A DNA stretch of 64,000 nt from Symsagittifera roscoffensis (taxonomy: Eukaryota > Xenacoelomorpha > Acoela > Convolutidae): positions 66,705,548 through 66,769,547 of the forward strand of contig NC_087064.1 in assembly GCF_963678635.1 (NCBI RefSeq). The letters run 5' to 3'. The position numbers and the translations under genes are program-made. Numbering within the stretch: position 1 is the first letter of the stretch; every line of letters begins with the position of its first letter. The notes beneath the pieces were generated by a model. It was given only the letters and a program-made list of their open reading frames with translations. It did no database searches and was not told where the DNA came from. Positions 1-14,321 of this stretch are shown here, in pieces.

Positions 1-655
1 AACCAGACCAAAGGCCATCTCGATGTTGACTACATGTTCAGCTCCTAGTCACTTGGCACTTCACGGGAAAAGTCAAGCTTCGTCCTACACCTAGTCTCGC
101 TCTCAACTTAACGAAATCAATCGATCAGAAAACTTGACACAATCACCCAAGACTACCACGATCAACGAGACCCATCTAGAAACACAAACTTGGCAATCTT
201 CATCCGTCAAACTCAAACAGCCACACTTCTTCTTTCTCCAAGAACCCAATGCTCGCAATTTCAAAAATAAACTACATCACCCTTTCTTCACTACATTAAA
301 AATTTAAAAACAAAAAATTTATCTGAACCCTGGATGGGCGGAACAATTCTATATTTCTATAAAAAATTCCTAACTATCCAATCATATTCAATCTCTAACA
401 ATTACACTTAATTGTAAGTGCTGAAACTACTTGTAGTTTCAGCACCAGAGCAATTTGAATCAAACTTAGATTACAGTTATTCTCCTTCTGAAAGCTAACT
501 CGCATAAACCAGTATAAACTAGATATATTGAGACTAGGAGATATACGAGTAAGATTAGGATTGGTGTTAGACTGAGAATTTACACGAATCTATCCGGCCG
601 AAAATGAGATTGCGTGATGAACAAACAATCGTACTTTATGAGTCCGACCAAAAAG
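1..655 (+). mobile_element. LTR remnant of the A/B Ty3/gypsy family (3' part, cut by window edge)
   Basis: About 650 bases align, with many substitutions, to the LTR at 30.15-30.90 kb and to the reverse complement of the LTR at 33.34-34.1 kb. Shared landmarks are the 'GGATGGGxxGAAC' block near 333, the inverted pair flanking 'GTGCTGAAAxTACTTGTA' near 418-445, 'AAACCAGTATA' near 506 and 'ACGAATCTATCCGGCCGAAAAT' near 582. No coding region of the element is visible, so this is a solo LTR or the end of an element that starts before the window. It is the most diverged copy here and therefore probably the oldest. Confidence 0.75.
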
Positions 656-689
656 TCATAATTCAATAGTTTTAGATTGCTCTTTTTTT

Positions 690-3600
690 CGGAAGCTCAT
701 TTTTGGCTTTTTGTTACCATTTTTTTTTTTACAAAATAGGGGTCTTTACTTAATTTAATGAAAAATGGCCGACCGATGTTCCAATGTTTTTCTGAAAGGC
801 AGTCTATCTCCTCCCACCCTTCAAAAACCAATTCTTTGTTTGTATAAATTTTTGCTATTTTTTGAGTGTTTTGCTTTGCTAATTTTTTTGTCATTTTGCT
901 TGCTAATTTACACCATTTTTCTTTTGAAAAGTATTTCAAATTCCAGATAATGTATCAATCTTGAATGTTTTACTTGCCCTGAATTGTTCGAGAAAAAAAT
1001 TTCGCAACTGAAAAAACAAAACAAGTCACGAAAATTTTTCCAATGAAAACAAAAGTTTGATTATAAGTTCAATAAAAAAACACTTACTATTTACCTGCGA
1101 TCAGTTCTTGTAAAATGTGGGAAACTTGAAAATTGGCAGTGTGGTCAATTTGGTTAGTTAACGCGCAGTGTTTTTTTTTGTAAGGTACCAACCACGAGCT
1201 AATCAGCCGTAGAAATTGTTTTAAATTGTGTTAAATGGCATGTTAATGGATAAAAATGAAAAAAATTTTGGTCTTCAATTTATCGACTGAGCAGTGGTGA
1301 ATTTCTCTGCGATTTCATTCTGTTTTTAATGGCAGGAAGTTCCTGATGAAGCTTGGAAATGAACTTTTCTGTAGTATTCATGAAAAATTTCAAAATTGAA
1401 AAACAAATTAGTTACCAAATTTCATTTTCATTTATGAGACAAAATGAAACGGTTATTATTTTATGCTGAATGGCCAGTTATTTGTTTCAAAGCCTTTTGA
1501 AATGTTTCCAAATTGAGTTTTTTTTAAAGAACAACAAAATAAAAATGTTGGATTATGAATGCAAAAGCCCAAAAGGAATCAAGAAATTCATCCTATTCAT
1601 CTCTAAAATAGTTCAAACTTGGAGCAAGAATTCACAAAACAATGTCACAAAACAAGTTATTGAAAGTTCGAGATTATTTTCGAAACGATTGAAAATTATT
1701 TATCCTCCGTGCCAAAAATGACTGATATAGAAAAAAATGTTTGAAAATTAATTCAGAATTCCACCGAGTTTTTTTCCAATCAGTTTTTTCTTATAGAAAA
1801 ATAAACCAGGAATACTCATTCATGAGCCCTCATGCTTTTTATCAATTTGTTTCTTGTGATGCCTTTATGATCGCATGTTTCTCAAATTTGGGTTTTTCTT
1901 CTTTAAATTTCTGCTTTAAGAGTTTATAGCTTTAAAAAAAGCAAAATTGCACGCTTTTGTTTTCGCTTGCAATTAACAGTTGTTTCTAAGCACAATATTT
2001 TAGTTTTAGTACAGAAGATTTCAAACTTTTTTATCTTCCGTGCTAAAAATGACTGATTTAGAAAAAATTTTCGAAAGTTAAATCAGAATTCTACCGAGTT
2101 ATTTCAACTCTGTTTTTTCTTATAGAAAAAATAACCAGGAATACTCATTCATAAGCCCCCATGTTTTCGATCAAATTGTTTCTTTTGATGCCTTTATGAT
2201 CGTATGTTTCTCGTTTTTGGGTTTTTCTACTGAAAATTCCTGCTTTAAGAGTTTACAGCTTAAGTAAAAGCAAAATTGCACGCTTTTGTTTTCGCATGCA
2301 ATTTACAGTTACTTCTAAGCACAATATTTTAGTTTTAGTACAGAAGTTTTCAGATTTTATTATCTTCTGAAAGTTCATAGCGCAACCAGAAAACGGTTGC
2401 AAAGCTAAAAACTACGTTTACTTTTTTCGATTTATGCAACAATTTAATTTTCACCGTTTTACTTTTGAGAAAGAAATCATGTTTCGAGAGCATGTCTGCC
2501 CTTAAACTTACGTGATTTTTTTTTTCCAATTGAAAAACAAAACAATCTCAGAAGCCAGAAAAAAGTTTTTTTTTTTCATTGGACAACAATGGCAAGTACG
2601 ACAACATTTTTTTTCTACGTGCGATCAGTTTCTATAAAATGTGGGAAACTTGAAAATTGACATTGCGGTCAGTTTTGATTAGTTAACGCGTTTTGTAAGA
2701 TACCAACGACGAACTAATCAGCCGTGTTAATCGTTTTATATTGTGCTTAAATTGCGAGTATTGAATAACGATGAAAAGTTGTTTATGTTCAATTCATCGA
2801 GTGAGCAGTGGTAATTTGCTCTGCATATTCAATCCGCTTTTGATGGCCAGAACTGAACAATGGTCTACAAATGAAAAATTCAAATTTGAAAAACAAATCA
2901 TGTATCAAATTTAGTTTTCATTTTTGAGATTATATCATAAGGCCCTTATGTAACGCTGAATGGCCTATTTTTGTTTCTAAATAGAAAGGAGTAAAAATCT
3001 TTAGAGCCTTCAAAATTTTTTTCACAAGACTGACACAATGAAAGCGCTGGATTATAAGTACAAAAACCCCAGCTGAATGAATAACTTTATCTTATTTTTG
3101 TTTAAATTAATCCAAAATTTGACCAATGTTTGTCAATCAGGCACTAGTAATTGTTTGAACAGTTTAACATAACGAACTACATTTTTATCAAATATAATAT
3201 CAATAAAACAAATTTTCAAATTATCACAAGAAATTATATTAAAAATCTGAGATTATTTTAGAAACGATTGAAAAATTATTTATCTTCCGTGCTAAAAATG
3301 ACTGATTTAGAAAAAAATTTCGAAAGTTAAATCAGAATTCTACCGAGTTATTTCAACTCTGTTTTTTCTTATAGAAAAAATAACCAGGAATACTCATTCA
3401 TAAGCCCCATGTTTTCGATCAAATTGTTTCTTTTGATGCCTTTATGATCGTATGTTTCCCGTTTTTGGGTTTTTCTACTTAAAATTCCTGCTTTAAGAGT
3501 TTACAGCTTAAGTAAAAGCAAAATTGCACGCTTTTGTTTTCGCATGCAATTTACAGTTACTTCTAAGCACAATATTTTAGTTTTAGTACAGAAGTTTTCA

Positions 3601-6600
3601 GATTTTATTATCTTCTGAAAGTTCATCACGCAACCAGAAAACGGTTGCAAAACTAAAATTTACGTTTACTTTTTTCGATTTACGCAACAATGTAATTTCC
3701 ACCGTTATACGTTTGAAAAACAAAACAATCTCAGAAGCCAGAAAAAAAAGTTATTTCAATGAAATTTTTTCATTGGACAACAATGACAAGTAAGACAAAA
3801 TTTGTTTTCTACGTGCGATCAGTTCTTTAAAATGTGGGAAACTTGAAAATTGGCAGTGTGGTCAGTTTTGGTTAGTTAACGCGCAGTGTTTTTTTTTTGT
3901 AAGGTACCAACGACGAGCTAATCAGCCGTAGAAATTGTTTTAAAGTGTGCCTAAATGGCATGGTAATGAATAAAGATGAAAAAAATTTTGATCTTCAATT
4001 CATCGATTGAGCAGTGGTGAATTGTTCTATGATTTCATTCTGTTTTTGATGGCAAGAAGTTCATGATGAAGCTTGGAAATGAAGCTTTCTGCAAAATTCA
4101 TGAAAAATTTCAAATTTGAAAAAGAAACCAGGTACCAAATTTCATTTTCATTTATGAGAAAAAATGAAACGGCCATTATTTTTTTCTGAATGGCCACTTA
4201 TTTGTTTCAAAGCCTCCAAAATATTTTTTCAATATGGATTTTTTTTTTCACAAGAACAACAAAACAAAAATGTTGGATTATATCTGCAAAAACCCAAATC
4301 ATCTTCTTCATCTCTAAAATAGTTCTTTATCTTATTAAAAGTTCGAGATTATTTTAGAAATGATTGAAAAATTATTTATCCTCCGTGCCAAAAATGACTG
4401 ATTTAGAAAAAAACGTTCAAAATTTAATTCAGAATTCCACCGAGTTTTTTTAACTCAGTTTTTTCTTGAAGAAAAATTACCAGGAATATTCATTCATAAG
4501 CCCCCATGTGTTCCTTTTATGATCTTATGTTTCTCGTTTTTGGGTTTTTTGATCGTTATTAGGTTTGGTTGCAGCTCCATTACCGTCCGGTGTCTCGCTC
4601 GTTGTTTCCAACTTAAGCCTGAGTTAGTTGAGTTATAAGGACGCTCAGTCCGGGGACTGAAACTCGTTCACTATTCCACACAAGTTTAGACGTCCGAAGA
4701 TTGACCAATAACTGATAGTGGGTTTCGAGATTAGGTCCGGCATCGAAGTATACATCAAAAATCCACATAGATGACACATTTAACTGATAATGAAGTTAGA
4801 TCACTCAACTTTGAATTCCTGCATTAAGAGGTAATAACATATGTAAAAGCAAAAGTGCAGGATTTTTCTTTGCTTCCAATCAGCAGTTTGTTTCTTAGCA
4901 CAAACTTTTAATTTCAATACAGAAACTTTTAACTTCATAATCTTCTGAAAGTTCAGAGCGCAAACAGGAAAGTTGTTTTTAATTCTGTAGAATAAATCAA
5001 CGATTTAATTTCCACCGTTTTACTTTTGAAAAAAAATCAATTTTTTCAAGTTTGTATCATTCTTGATCTTTTCAAGTGCCGTTAAACATCCGTGAAAATT
5101 TTTTGAAAGTGATAAAACAAAACAACTTCAGAGTCAAAAAGAGCTTTTCAATGAAATGTAAAGTTTCCTTACAAGTAAGATAAGAAAACGTTTATTATTA
5201 CCTGCGATCGGTTCTCCTGAAATTTGGAGATTTTGAAAGTTGGCATTGTGTTCAGATTTGGCTAATTAACACGAAGTGTTTTTTCTCTATAAGGGACCAA
5301 CGACAAGCTAATCGGCCGTAAAAATTGTTTTAAATTGTGCCTAAATGCAAGTTTATGGATTAAAATGAAAAAATTTCAATCTTCAGTTCATCGATTGAGT
5401 GGTGATTCAGTGGTGAATTGCTCAGCAATTTCATTCCGTATTTGTCGGCCAGAACTTCACGATGGTTTAAAAATGAAGCTTTTAGTAATATTTAAGAAAA
5501 TTTTCAAATTTGAAAAAAAAAATCAGGTACCAAATTTCGTAACGTATCAAATGGTCATTAAATTATGCTGAATGACCAGTGTTTTGTTTCAAACTTGAAA
5601 GGAAGAATTTTCCTTAGAGTATTTAAAGTTCTTTAAATCAGTTTTTTTTCTCAAAACCAAAAAGGTTGAAACTGCAAAAACCCAAGCTTAATGAATAACT
5701 TTATCCTGTCTATCTTTTTTTTAATCAAGTTTCGGCTGATGCTTCGAAAATAAGCACTGTTAAATGTTTGAATTGTTTAATATAACGAACCACATGTTTA
5801 TCAAAAAAAAGGGAAATTTTTTTGAATATCACAAAAGAATTTATTTAAGACTTGAGATAATTTTAAAAAACGATCGAAAAGTTAAATAACCTCCGTGACA
5901 AAAATGACTGATATAAAAAAAAGTTGCAGAAGTTAATTCAGAATTCCACCTAGCTTTTTTCAACTTCAATTTTTTCTTATAAAAACATCAACCAGGAGTC
6001 ATCTTTCATAGTCCCCAATGCTTTCGTTCATCTCGTTTCTGGCGATGTCTCCTTGATCTCATGACTTCTCCTTTTTGGAGTTTTCAATCGTTATTATGTT
6101 TGGCTGCAGTTCCATTACCATCCGATGTCTCGTTCGTTGTTTCCAATTTTAGCTGGAAGTTATAAGCACGCTTAGGTCGGGGATCGGAAGGCCTTCACTA
6201 TTCCTAAAATAGAATAATTATACGAAGATAGATAAATAACTTGTGAAAAAGAAATCATTTTTCGAGAGCATGTCTGCCCTTAAACGTACGTGAATAATTT
6301 TTTCCAATAGAAAAACAAAACAATCTGAGAAGCCAGAAAAAATTTTTCCAATGAAATTTTTTTTTCATTGGACAACAATGACAAGTAAGACAAAATTTTT
6401 TTTTTACGTGCGATCAGTTCTTGTAAAAAGTGAGAAACTTGAAAATTGGTATTGTGGTTAGTTTTGATTAGTTAACGCGCAGTGTAAGATACCAACGACG
6501 AACTAATCAGCCGTATTAATCGTTTTAAATTGTGCTTAAATAGCAAGTATTGGATAACGATGAAAAGTAATTTATCTTCAATTCATTGAGTGAGCAGTGG

Positions 6601-9600
6601 TGATTTGCTCTGCATTTTCAGTCCGCTTTTGATGGCCAGAACTAAACAATGGTCTACAAATGAAAAATTCAAATTTGAAAAACAAATCATGTATCAAATT
6701 TCGTTTTTCATTTTTGAGATTATATCAAAAAGTCCTTATCTAACGCTGAATGGCCTATTTTTTGTTTCAAAATTGAAAGGAGTAAAAATATTTAGAGCCT
6801 TCAAAATGTTTTTAAATTAAAAACTTTTTTCATAAGACTGACAAGATGAAAGCGCTGGATTATAAGTACAAAACCCCAAGCTGAATGAATAACTTTATCT
6901 TATTTTTGTTTAAATTAAATCAAAATTTGACCAATATTTGTCAATTAAGCACTAGTAAATGTTTGAACTGTTTAACATGACGAACCACAATTTTATCAAA
7001 TATAATATCAGTAAGACACATTTTCAAATTATCACAAGAGATTTTATTGAAAATCTGCGAATTTTTGGAAACGATCGAAAAATTGTTTATCCTACGTGCC
7101 AAAAATGAGTGATTTAGAAAAAAATTGCAAATATTAATTCAGAATTCCACTAATTTTTTTAAACTCCAGTTTTTTCTAATAGAAACATCAACCAGGAGTA
7201 ATCACTCATAAGCCCCCCATGCTTTCGTTCAATTCGTTTCTTGTGATGTCTTCATGATATTATGACTTCTCCTTTTTTGGATTTTTCAACCGTTATTATG
7301 TTTGGTGGCAATTTCATTACCATCCGGTGTCTAGCTAATTGTTCTCAAATTAAGCCAGAGTTATTTGAGTTATATGGATGCTCAGATCGGGGTTCGAAAC
7401 TCGTTCACTATTTCTAAAAAACAAACGTTCGCAGGTTGATCAATAATTGATAGAAGGTTTTGAAATTTAGCCTGCATCGATATATACGTCAAAAAACTAC
7501 TTAGAAGGACACATTCAAATGATTATGAAGTCGAACAATTGCTTTTGAAGTCTTGCATTAAGAGCTTACAGCTTTAGCAAAAATGAAACAGTACTATTTT
7601 TTTTTAATCTACAGTTGTTTCTAAGCACAAGTTTTCAGTTTTTGAACAGAAGTTTCTAATATTAATAGGTTTTGAAAATTCATTGCGGAACCAGAAAACG
7701 GTTGCAAAACTAAATTTTTTTACTTTTGTCAATTTATACAACGGTGTATTTTGCACCGTTTTACTTTTAAAGAGGAATCAATTTTCCAGAACATGTATCC
7801 TCCTTGAATGTTTCCACTACCCTTAACTGTCCGTAAAAAATTGAAATTGAAAAAAAAAATAACCCCGAAAGTCATAAAGACTACTCCAATGAAAAGCACT
7901 ACTCCAGCAGTTTGTTTCTTAGCACAAACTTTTAATTTCAATACAGAAATTTTTAACTTCATAATCTTCTGAAAGTTCAGAGCGCAAACAGGAAAGTTGT
8001 TTTTAATTCTGTAGAATAATTCAACGATTTAATTTCCACCGTTTTACTTTTGAAAAAAAACCAATTTTTAAAAGTTTGTATCATTCTTGATCTTTTCAAG
8101 TGCCGTTAAACATCCGTGAAAATTTTTTGAAAGTGATAAAACAAAACAACTTCAGAAGTCAAAAAGAGCTTTTCAATGAAATGTAAAGTTTCGTTACAAG
8201 TAAGAATAAAAACGTTTTTTATTCACCTGCAATCAGTTCTTGTGAACTTTTGATTTTTTGAAACTCGGCATTGTGTCCAATTTGGTTAGTTAACGCGCAG
8301 TGTTTTCTTTTCTGTAAAGTACCAACGACAAGCTACTCAGCCGTAGAAATCGTTTTAAATTGCATCGTTTCTTGAATGGGAAGTTGATAAATGAAGAAGA
8401 AAAATTTTTTTTCTCCAATTCATCGACTGACCATAGGTTAATTGCACTGCGATTTCATTCAGTTTTGATAGCCAGAACTCCTCGATGGTCTAAAAATGGA
8501 TCTTTCTGCAATATTTACGAATAATTTTAAACTTGTAAAACACATCAGGTACCAAATATCATTTTAATTTATGAAAATAAATTAAACGATCCTTATATTA
8601 TGCTGATTGGCCTGTTTATTGAAAAATTACATTAGAGCTTTCGAAAAGCTTTTAAATCACAATTTTTTTCACAAGACCAACGATATAAATAACTCTGGAT
8701 TATAACAGCATAAACCCAAGCTGAATGAAATACTTTATCTTTTTTGTATCTTTAAATTAGTTCAAATTTTGACCGATGTTTCATAATAAGGCAATTTTAA
8801 GTGATTGAACTGTTTGATATAACGAACCACATATTCACCAAATTTAATTAAAAAAAGGATAATTTTTCTTTAAAAAAGTCTCAAAGGAGTTTAATAGAAA
8901 GTTGAGATAATTTGGAAAATGATCGAAAAGTTATTTATTGTCCGTACCAAAAACGACTGATTTAAAAAAATTGCAAAAATTAATTCAAAATTTCACCGAG
9001 TTTTTTTCAACTCCAATTTTTTCTTGTAAATACATCAACCAGGATTCATCATTTATAAGTCTCCATGCTTTCATCACTCTCCGTTCAGTTCGTTTTTTTC
9101 TTCGTTTTACTTCGTTGTTATCGTTATTAAGTTTTAGTTCCATTAGTATCCAGTGTCTCGCTGGTTGTTCCATTTTAAGCCTGAGTTAGATGAGTTATAG
9201 AGACGATCAAATTGGGGATTCTTTTCCTTGATAAGAATAATCATTCAAACAAAACATTGTTCAATAACTGATAGTGGGTTTCGAGAGTTAGCCCTCTATC
9301 GAAGTATAAGTCAAAAACCCACTTAGATGAACACATTTAACTGATAATGAAGTTGGATCACTTGCTTTTGATTTCTTGCATTAAGAGCTAACAGCTTTTT
9401 TGCTTTCCAGAACATGAGTCATTCTTGAATTTTTCAACTGCCCTTAAACAACCTTGAAAAAAATTTGCAATTGAAAAAACGAAACAACCTCAGAAGTCAA
9501 AAAAAATTTTCCAATAAAAGGAAAAGATTCGTTACAAGTACGATAAAAAACGTTTGCTATTTACCTCCGATTATTTCTTCTAAAAATTTAAAAATTCGAA

Positions 9601-12600
9601 AGTGGGCAGTATGGTCAGATTTGGTAAGTTAATGTGAAGTTTTGTATTTGATGTGAGGTACCAACGACGAACTAATTAGCCGTAGAAATCGTTTTGATGT
9701 GTACCTAAAAGTCATGTTAATGGATAAAAATGAAATGAGTTTTTATCTTTGATTCATTGACTGAGCAGTGGTGAAATGCTCTGCGAGTTCATTTCGTTTT
9801 TGAAGGCCAGAATTCCACGATTGTCAAAAAATGGAGCTTTCTGTAATTTTTATGAAAATTTTTGAACTTGAAAAACAAATCAGTTACAAATGTTCGTTTT
9901 TACTGATGAGAAAACATTAAACTGTAATTTTATTATGATGAATAGCCAGTGACTTGTTTCAAAATTGAAAATGTTAAGATTTTCTAGAGCCTTCGAAATG
10001 TTTTTAAATCAAATTTATTTTTACAAGGCCAACCCTGGCTGAATGAATATCTTCATATAATTTATCATTAAGCTAATTCAAAATTTGACCGATGTTTACT
10101 AATTGAGCACTGTTAACTGTTTAAACTGTTTTTTGAAACAAACCACATTATTATCAAACAAAAAACAATAAGAAGTTTTTTTTTTAATACACAAAATTTA
10201 ACTAAATTTTGAGACTATTATAAAAATGGTCTAAAAATTAATTATCATCCGTGCCAAAATTGACTTATTTGAGAAAAGTTGCAAAAGTTAATTCAGATTT
10301 CCACCGAGTTTTTTTCAACTCCAGATTTTTCCTAATGAAACATCAACCAGGAGTCATCATTCATAATCCCCGTGCTTTCGTTCACTTCGTTTGTTGTGAT
10401 ATCTTCATTATCTTATGACTTCACCGTTTTGGTGTTTTTCAATCGTTATTATGTTTGGTTGCAGTTCCATTACCATCCGGTGTCTCGCTGGTTGTTTCCA
10501 ACTTAAGCCTGAGTTAGATGAGTTATAGGGACGCTCAGGTTGGGGATCAAAATTCGTTCACTCATCCTAAAAAAGAATAAACATCCAAACATTGATCAAC
10601 TAAAGATAGTGGGTTTCAAGATTTAATCCTCTATCGAAGTATACGTCAAAAGCCCACTTAGATGAACCCCCTTATAACCAATGATGAAGTTGGATCAGTG
10701 GCCTTTGAGTTTTTGCATTAGGAGCTTACAGCTTACGGAAAAGCAAAATTGCCCAGTTTTTGTAATGCTTCTAATCTACAGTTGTTTCGATACCCAAACT
10801 TTTAGTTTCACTTCAGAATTTTTCGAGCTTCATAATTTTCAAAACGGTTGCAAAACTAATAGTTTTTTTTATTTCTGTCAATTTATGCAGCGGTGTAATT
10901 TCGACTGTTATTTTTTTGAAAAAGCAATCAATTTTCTAGAACATGTATTTTTCTTGAATGTTTCTACTGCCCTTAAACAACCATGAAAAAAATTTCTAAT
11001 CAAGGGAAAAGATTCGTTACAAGTACGATAAAAAACGTTTGCTTTCAATCTGAGATAAGTTCTTTTGAATATTTAAAAGTTCGAAAGTGGGCAGTATGGT
11101 CAGATTTGGTAAGTCAATGCGCAGTATTTTTTTTTTGATGTGAGGTACCAACGAAAAACTATTCAGCCGTAGAAATCATTTTAAAGTGTCAAGTTAATGG
11201 AAAAAGGTGAAAACAATTTATATCTTCGTTTAATCGACTGAGCAGTGGTGAATTGCTCTGCGATTTCATTCCGTTTTTTATGGTCAGAACTTCACGATAG
11301 TCTAAAAATGGAGTTTTCTGTAATATTGATGAAAAATTTAGAAATTGAAAAACAAATCAGATACAAAAATTTGTTTTTTTTAGAACAAATCAAAATTCAT
11401 TATATTATGATGAATAGCCAATTACTTGTTACAAAATTGGAAACATTTAAAAGTTTTGCAGCCTTCGAATTGTTTTTAAATCAAATTTTTTTTTCACAAG
11501 GCCAACAAGATAAATACGCTGGATTTTAACTGCAAAGACCCAAGCTGAATGATTACTTTAATTTTATGTAAATTTCTTTTAATTCAATTTTTGACCGCTG
11601 TTTCATAATGAGAGTTTGAACTATTTTACATAACGAACCACATATTTATCAAACAAAAAATGAAAATTTTTTTAAAGTATCACAAAAAAGTTAAATTAAA
11701 ATTTGAGATTATTATGAAAACTATCAAAAAACTAATTATCCTCCGTTCCAAAGTTGACTGATTTAAGATAAATTGCAAAAATTACTTCAGAATTTCGTCG
11801 AGTTTGTTTCAACTCCAGATTTTCTCAATGAATCATCAGCCAGGAGTAATCACTCATAAACCCCCCATGCTTTCGTTCGATTCGTTTCTTGTGATGTCTT
11901 CATGATCTTATGACTTCTTCTTTTCGGGGCTTTTCAATCGTTATTATGTTTGGTTCCAGTTTCATTACCGTCCGATGTCTCGCTTGTTGTGTCCAATTTA
12001 AACCTGAGCTTGTTGAGTTATTGGTACTCTCAGGTCGGCTATCGAAAATTGTTCACTGTTCCTAAAAAAATTGAACATTTTAAAGACTGATCAAAAATTG
12101 ATCGTGAGTTTCTTCTTGGCTTAGTCCTGCATCGAAGTATACGTCAAAAACCTACTTAGATGAACATACTTAACTGATAATGAAATAGGATCGCTCGAAT
12201 TTGAAATCCTGCATGAAGAGCCTATATTTTTGCTTCCAATGTACAATTGTTTTTAAGCACAACTTTTTAGTTTTAATACAGAAGTTTTCAAAATTCAAAT
12301 TTTCTGAAAGTTCATAGCGCACCCAGAAAAAGGTTCCGAAACTATTTTTTTTTATTTTTGTCGATTTAAGCAACGGTGTAATTTTAACTTTATTAAAAGA
12401 CACAATTTTTCAGAACATGACTTATTCTTGAACATTTTAACTGCCCATAAAAGTCCGTGAACAAAGATTTGTACTCGAAAAAACAAAACTACCACAGAGG
12501 CCAAAAGGAGTTTTCCAATGAAATGAAAAGTTTCGTTACAAGTAAGATAAAGAAACGTTTATTATTTATATGCGATCATTTCTGTAAAGTTTTGAGAAAT

Positions 12601-13480
12601 TGAAAGTTGGCATTGTGGTGAGTTTCAGCTAATTAACATGCAGTGTTCTTTTTTCTGTACGGTACCAACGACGAGCTAATCAGCCGTAGAAATTGTTGGA
12701 ATTTGTGCCTAAATGCAAGTTACAAGAGAAGAAATTTTCTCCTTAATTCATCGACTGAGCAGTGGTGAACTGATCTGCAATTTCGTTCCGTTTTTCATGG
12801 CCAGAACTTCACGATGGTCAATTTATTATGCGGAACGGCTAGTTACTTGTTCCAAAAGTAGAAAAAATAAAGTTCTGAAGAGCTATCATAGTTTTTTAAA
12901 TCATTTTTTTTTTCACAGGAGCAACATGATGAAAATGTTATATTATGACTGCAAAACCCAGGCTGAAGGAATAACTTGATCTTATTTATGTTCATTTTAT
13001 TTCAAATTTTGACCGAGTTTCATAATAAGGCACTATTAAGTGATTGAACTGTTTAATATAACGAACCATATATTTATCAAACATAATAAAGATAGGAAAA
13101 TTTTTTAAAACATCACAAAAGAGTGTTTAAAAAATTTGAGATTATTTTGAAAACGATCAAAAAAAATTATTCTCCGTGCCGAATTGACTGATTTGAAAAA
13201 AATTGCAAAAAGTATTTCTGAATTCCACCGAATTTTTTCAGCTCTAGTGTTTTTTAAAGAAGAAATATCAACCAGGAGTCATCTTTCATAAACCCCCATG
13301 CTTTAGTTCGATTCGTTTCTTGTGATGTCTTCATGATTTTATGACTTCTCTTTTTTGGGTTTTTTTAAATGGTTTTTATGTTTGGTTGTAGTTCTGTTAA
13401 CATCTGGTGTCTCGCACGTTGTTTGCAACTTAAGCCTGAGTTTATTGAGTTATAGAGACGCTAAGGTCGGGGATCGGAAC
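690..13480. repeat. Diverged macrosatellite / tandem array, units about 1.2-1.8 kb
   Basis: One set of landmarks recurs in the same order and orientation. The block 'ACCAACGACGAGCTAATCAG' appears near 1190, 2702, 3905, 5300, 6490, 8325, 9660, 11150 and 12665. It is always preceded by a 'GTTAGTTAACGCGCAGTGTT'-like block and followed by 'CATCGACTGAGCAGTGGTGA'. A second landmark, 'TTATTATGTTTGGTTGCAGT...CCGGTGTCTCGCT', recurs near 4556, 6088, 7291, 9122, 10440, 11938 and 13370. Units differ by many indels and substitutions; the copy at 2.0-2.4 kb and that at 3.3-3.6 kb are the closest pair. Reading frames are short, in changing frames and not conserved between units, so I call no genes in these 12.8 kb. 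Confidence 0.85.
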
Positions 13481-13677
13481 TCGTTCACTATTCCTACAAA
13501 GTAGTATCAGGACGAAGCGCTGAATGTTCCGACTGCTGTTTAAAGTCTCTGATGCAGTAATAACATGCACAAAAAAATTAAATGTAAAAAAAACAACGAT
13601 ATGGAAATTGTTTTTAAAAAGGAGGATTTCCTTAATATCATCCAGCCACACGCCCAATAAAGCTTAAGGTGATAAAT

Positions 13678-14321
13678 TTAGCTCCTATTAACACATCAAT
13701 TACGATCATTAGGCTTCATTCAACCAATTTGGAACGATTTCTAAGACGAATTAGATCTCAGCTTACGCGTTAATCGCGCGAAACATATCGAGCGTCAATT
13801 GTCCCAAATTGACCAAAATGGCAATTTTTAGACCCCCATAACTTTACAAAAAATGGTCACAGGGAAAATATCTTTTCAAATTTGAGCTCAGGACAAAAAT
13901 ACCTTTCGAATGATATAAATTGGTCAATTCGTCAAAATTGGCTGGTTAGAAAGTCGAAATTAGTCTGAAGAAAAAAATCCCATCCCGAGAACAAATATTC
14001 TGTTACTTTCCTATCGAAAGTTGGAACAATAAACTCCATATGGAAAGTAACGGAATATTTGTGCACGAGGTTTTTTTTTCAGACAAATTCCGATTTTTCA
14101 ACCAGGCTTTTTTCAGTGAATTTTTTTATATCAATCGAAAAGTATTGTTCTCGTGAGCTTAAATTTGACGCGCTTAAATTTTACTTGTGATCGTTTTTCA
14201 AAAAGTTATGGGGGTTTAGTTTTTGCCATTTTGGCTATTTTACCCAATTTGGGACAATTAACGCGCGATAAATTTCTTGCTGTTAACGCGTAAGCGTTCC
14301 AAATTGTTTAAAAGGAGCTTA
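13678..14321. mobile_element. Fold-back MITE with 3-bp TTA target duplication (Harbinger-like)
   Basis: The two halves of 13,681-14,318 are imperfect reverse complements. The left arm starts GCTCCT and the right arm ends AGGAGC. Both arms carry 'TTACGCGTTAA', 'CAATTGTCCCAAATT', 'AAAATGGC' and 'CCCCCATAACTTT' in mirrored order. The element is flanked on each side by TTA (13,678-13,680 and 14,319-14,321), the target duplication expected of PIF/Harbinger elements (TWA). There is no transposase frame, so it is non-autonomous. Superfamily assignment rests on the 3-bp duplication alone. Confidence 0.75.

Noticed and set aside
697-13657. Many 60-100-codon frames in the macrosatellite
   Set aside because: Frames are not conserved between units, lack codon bias and vary with each indel.
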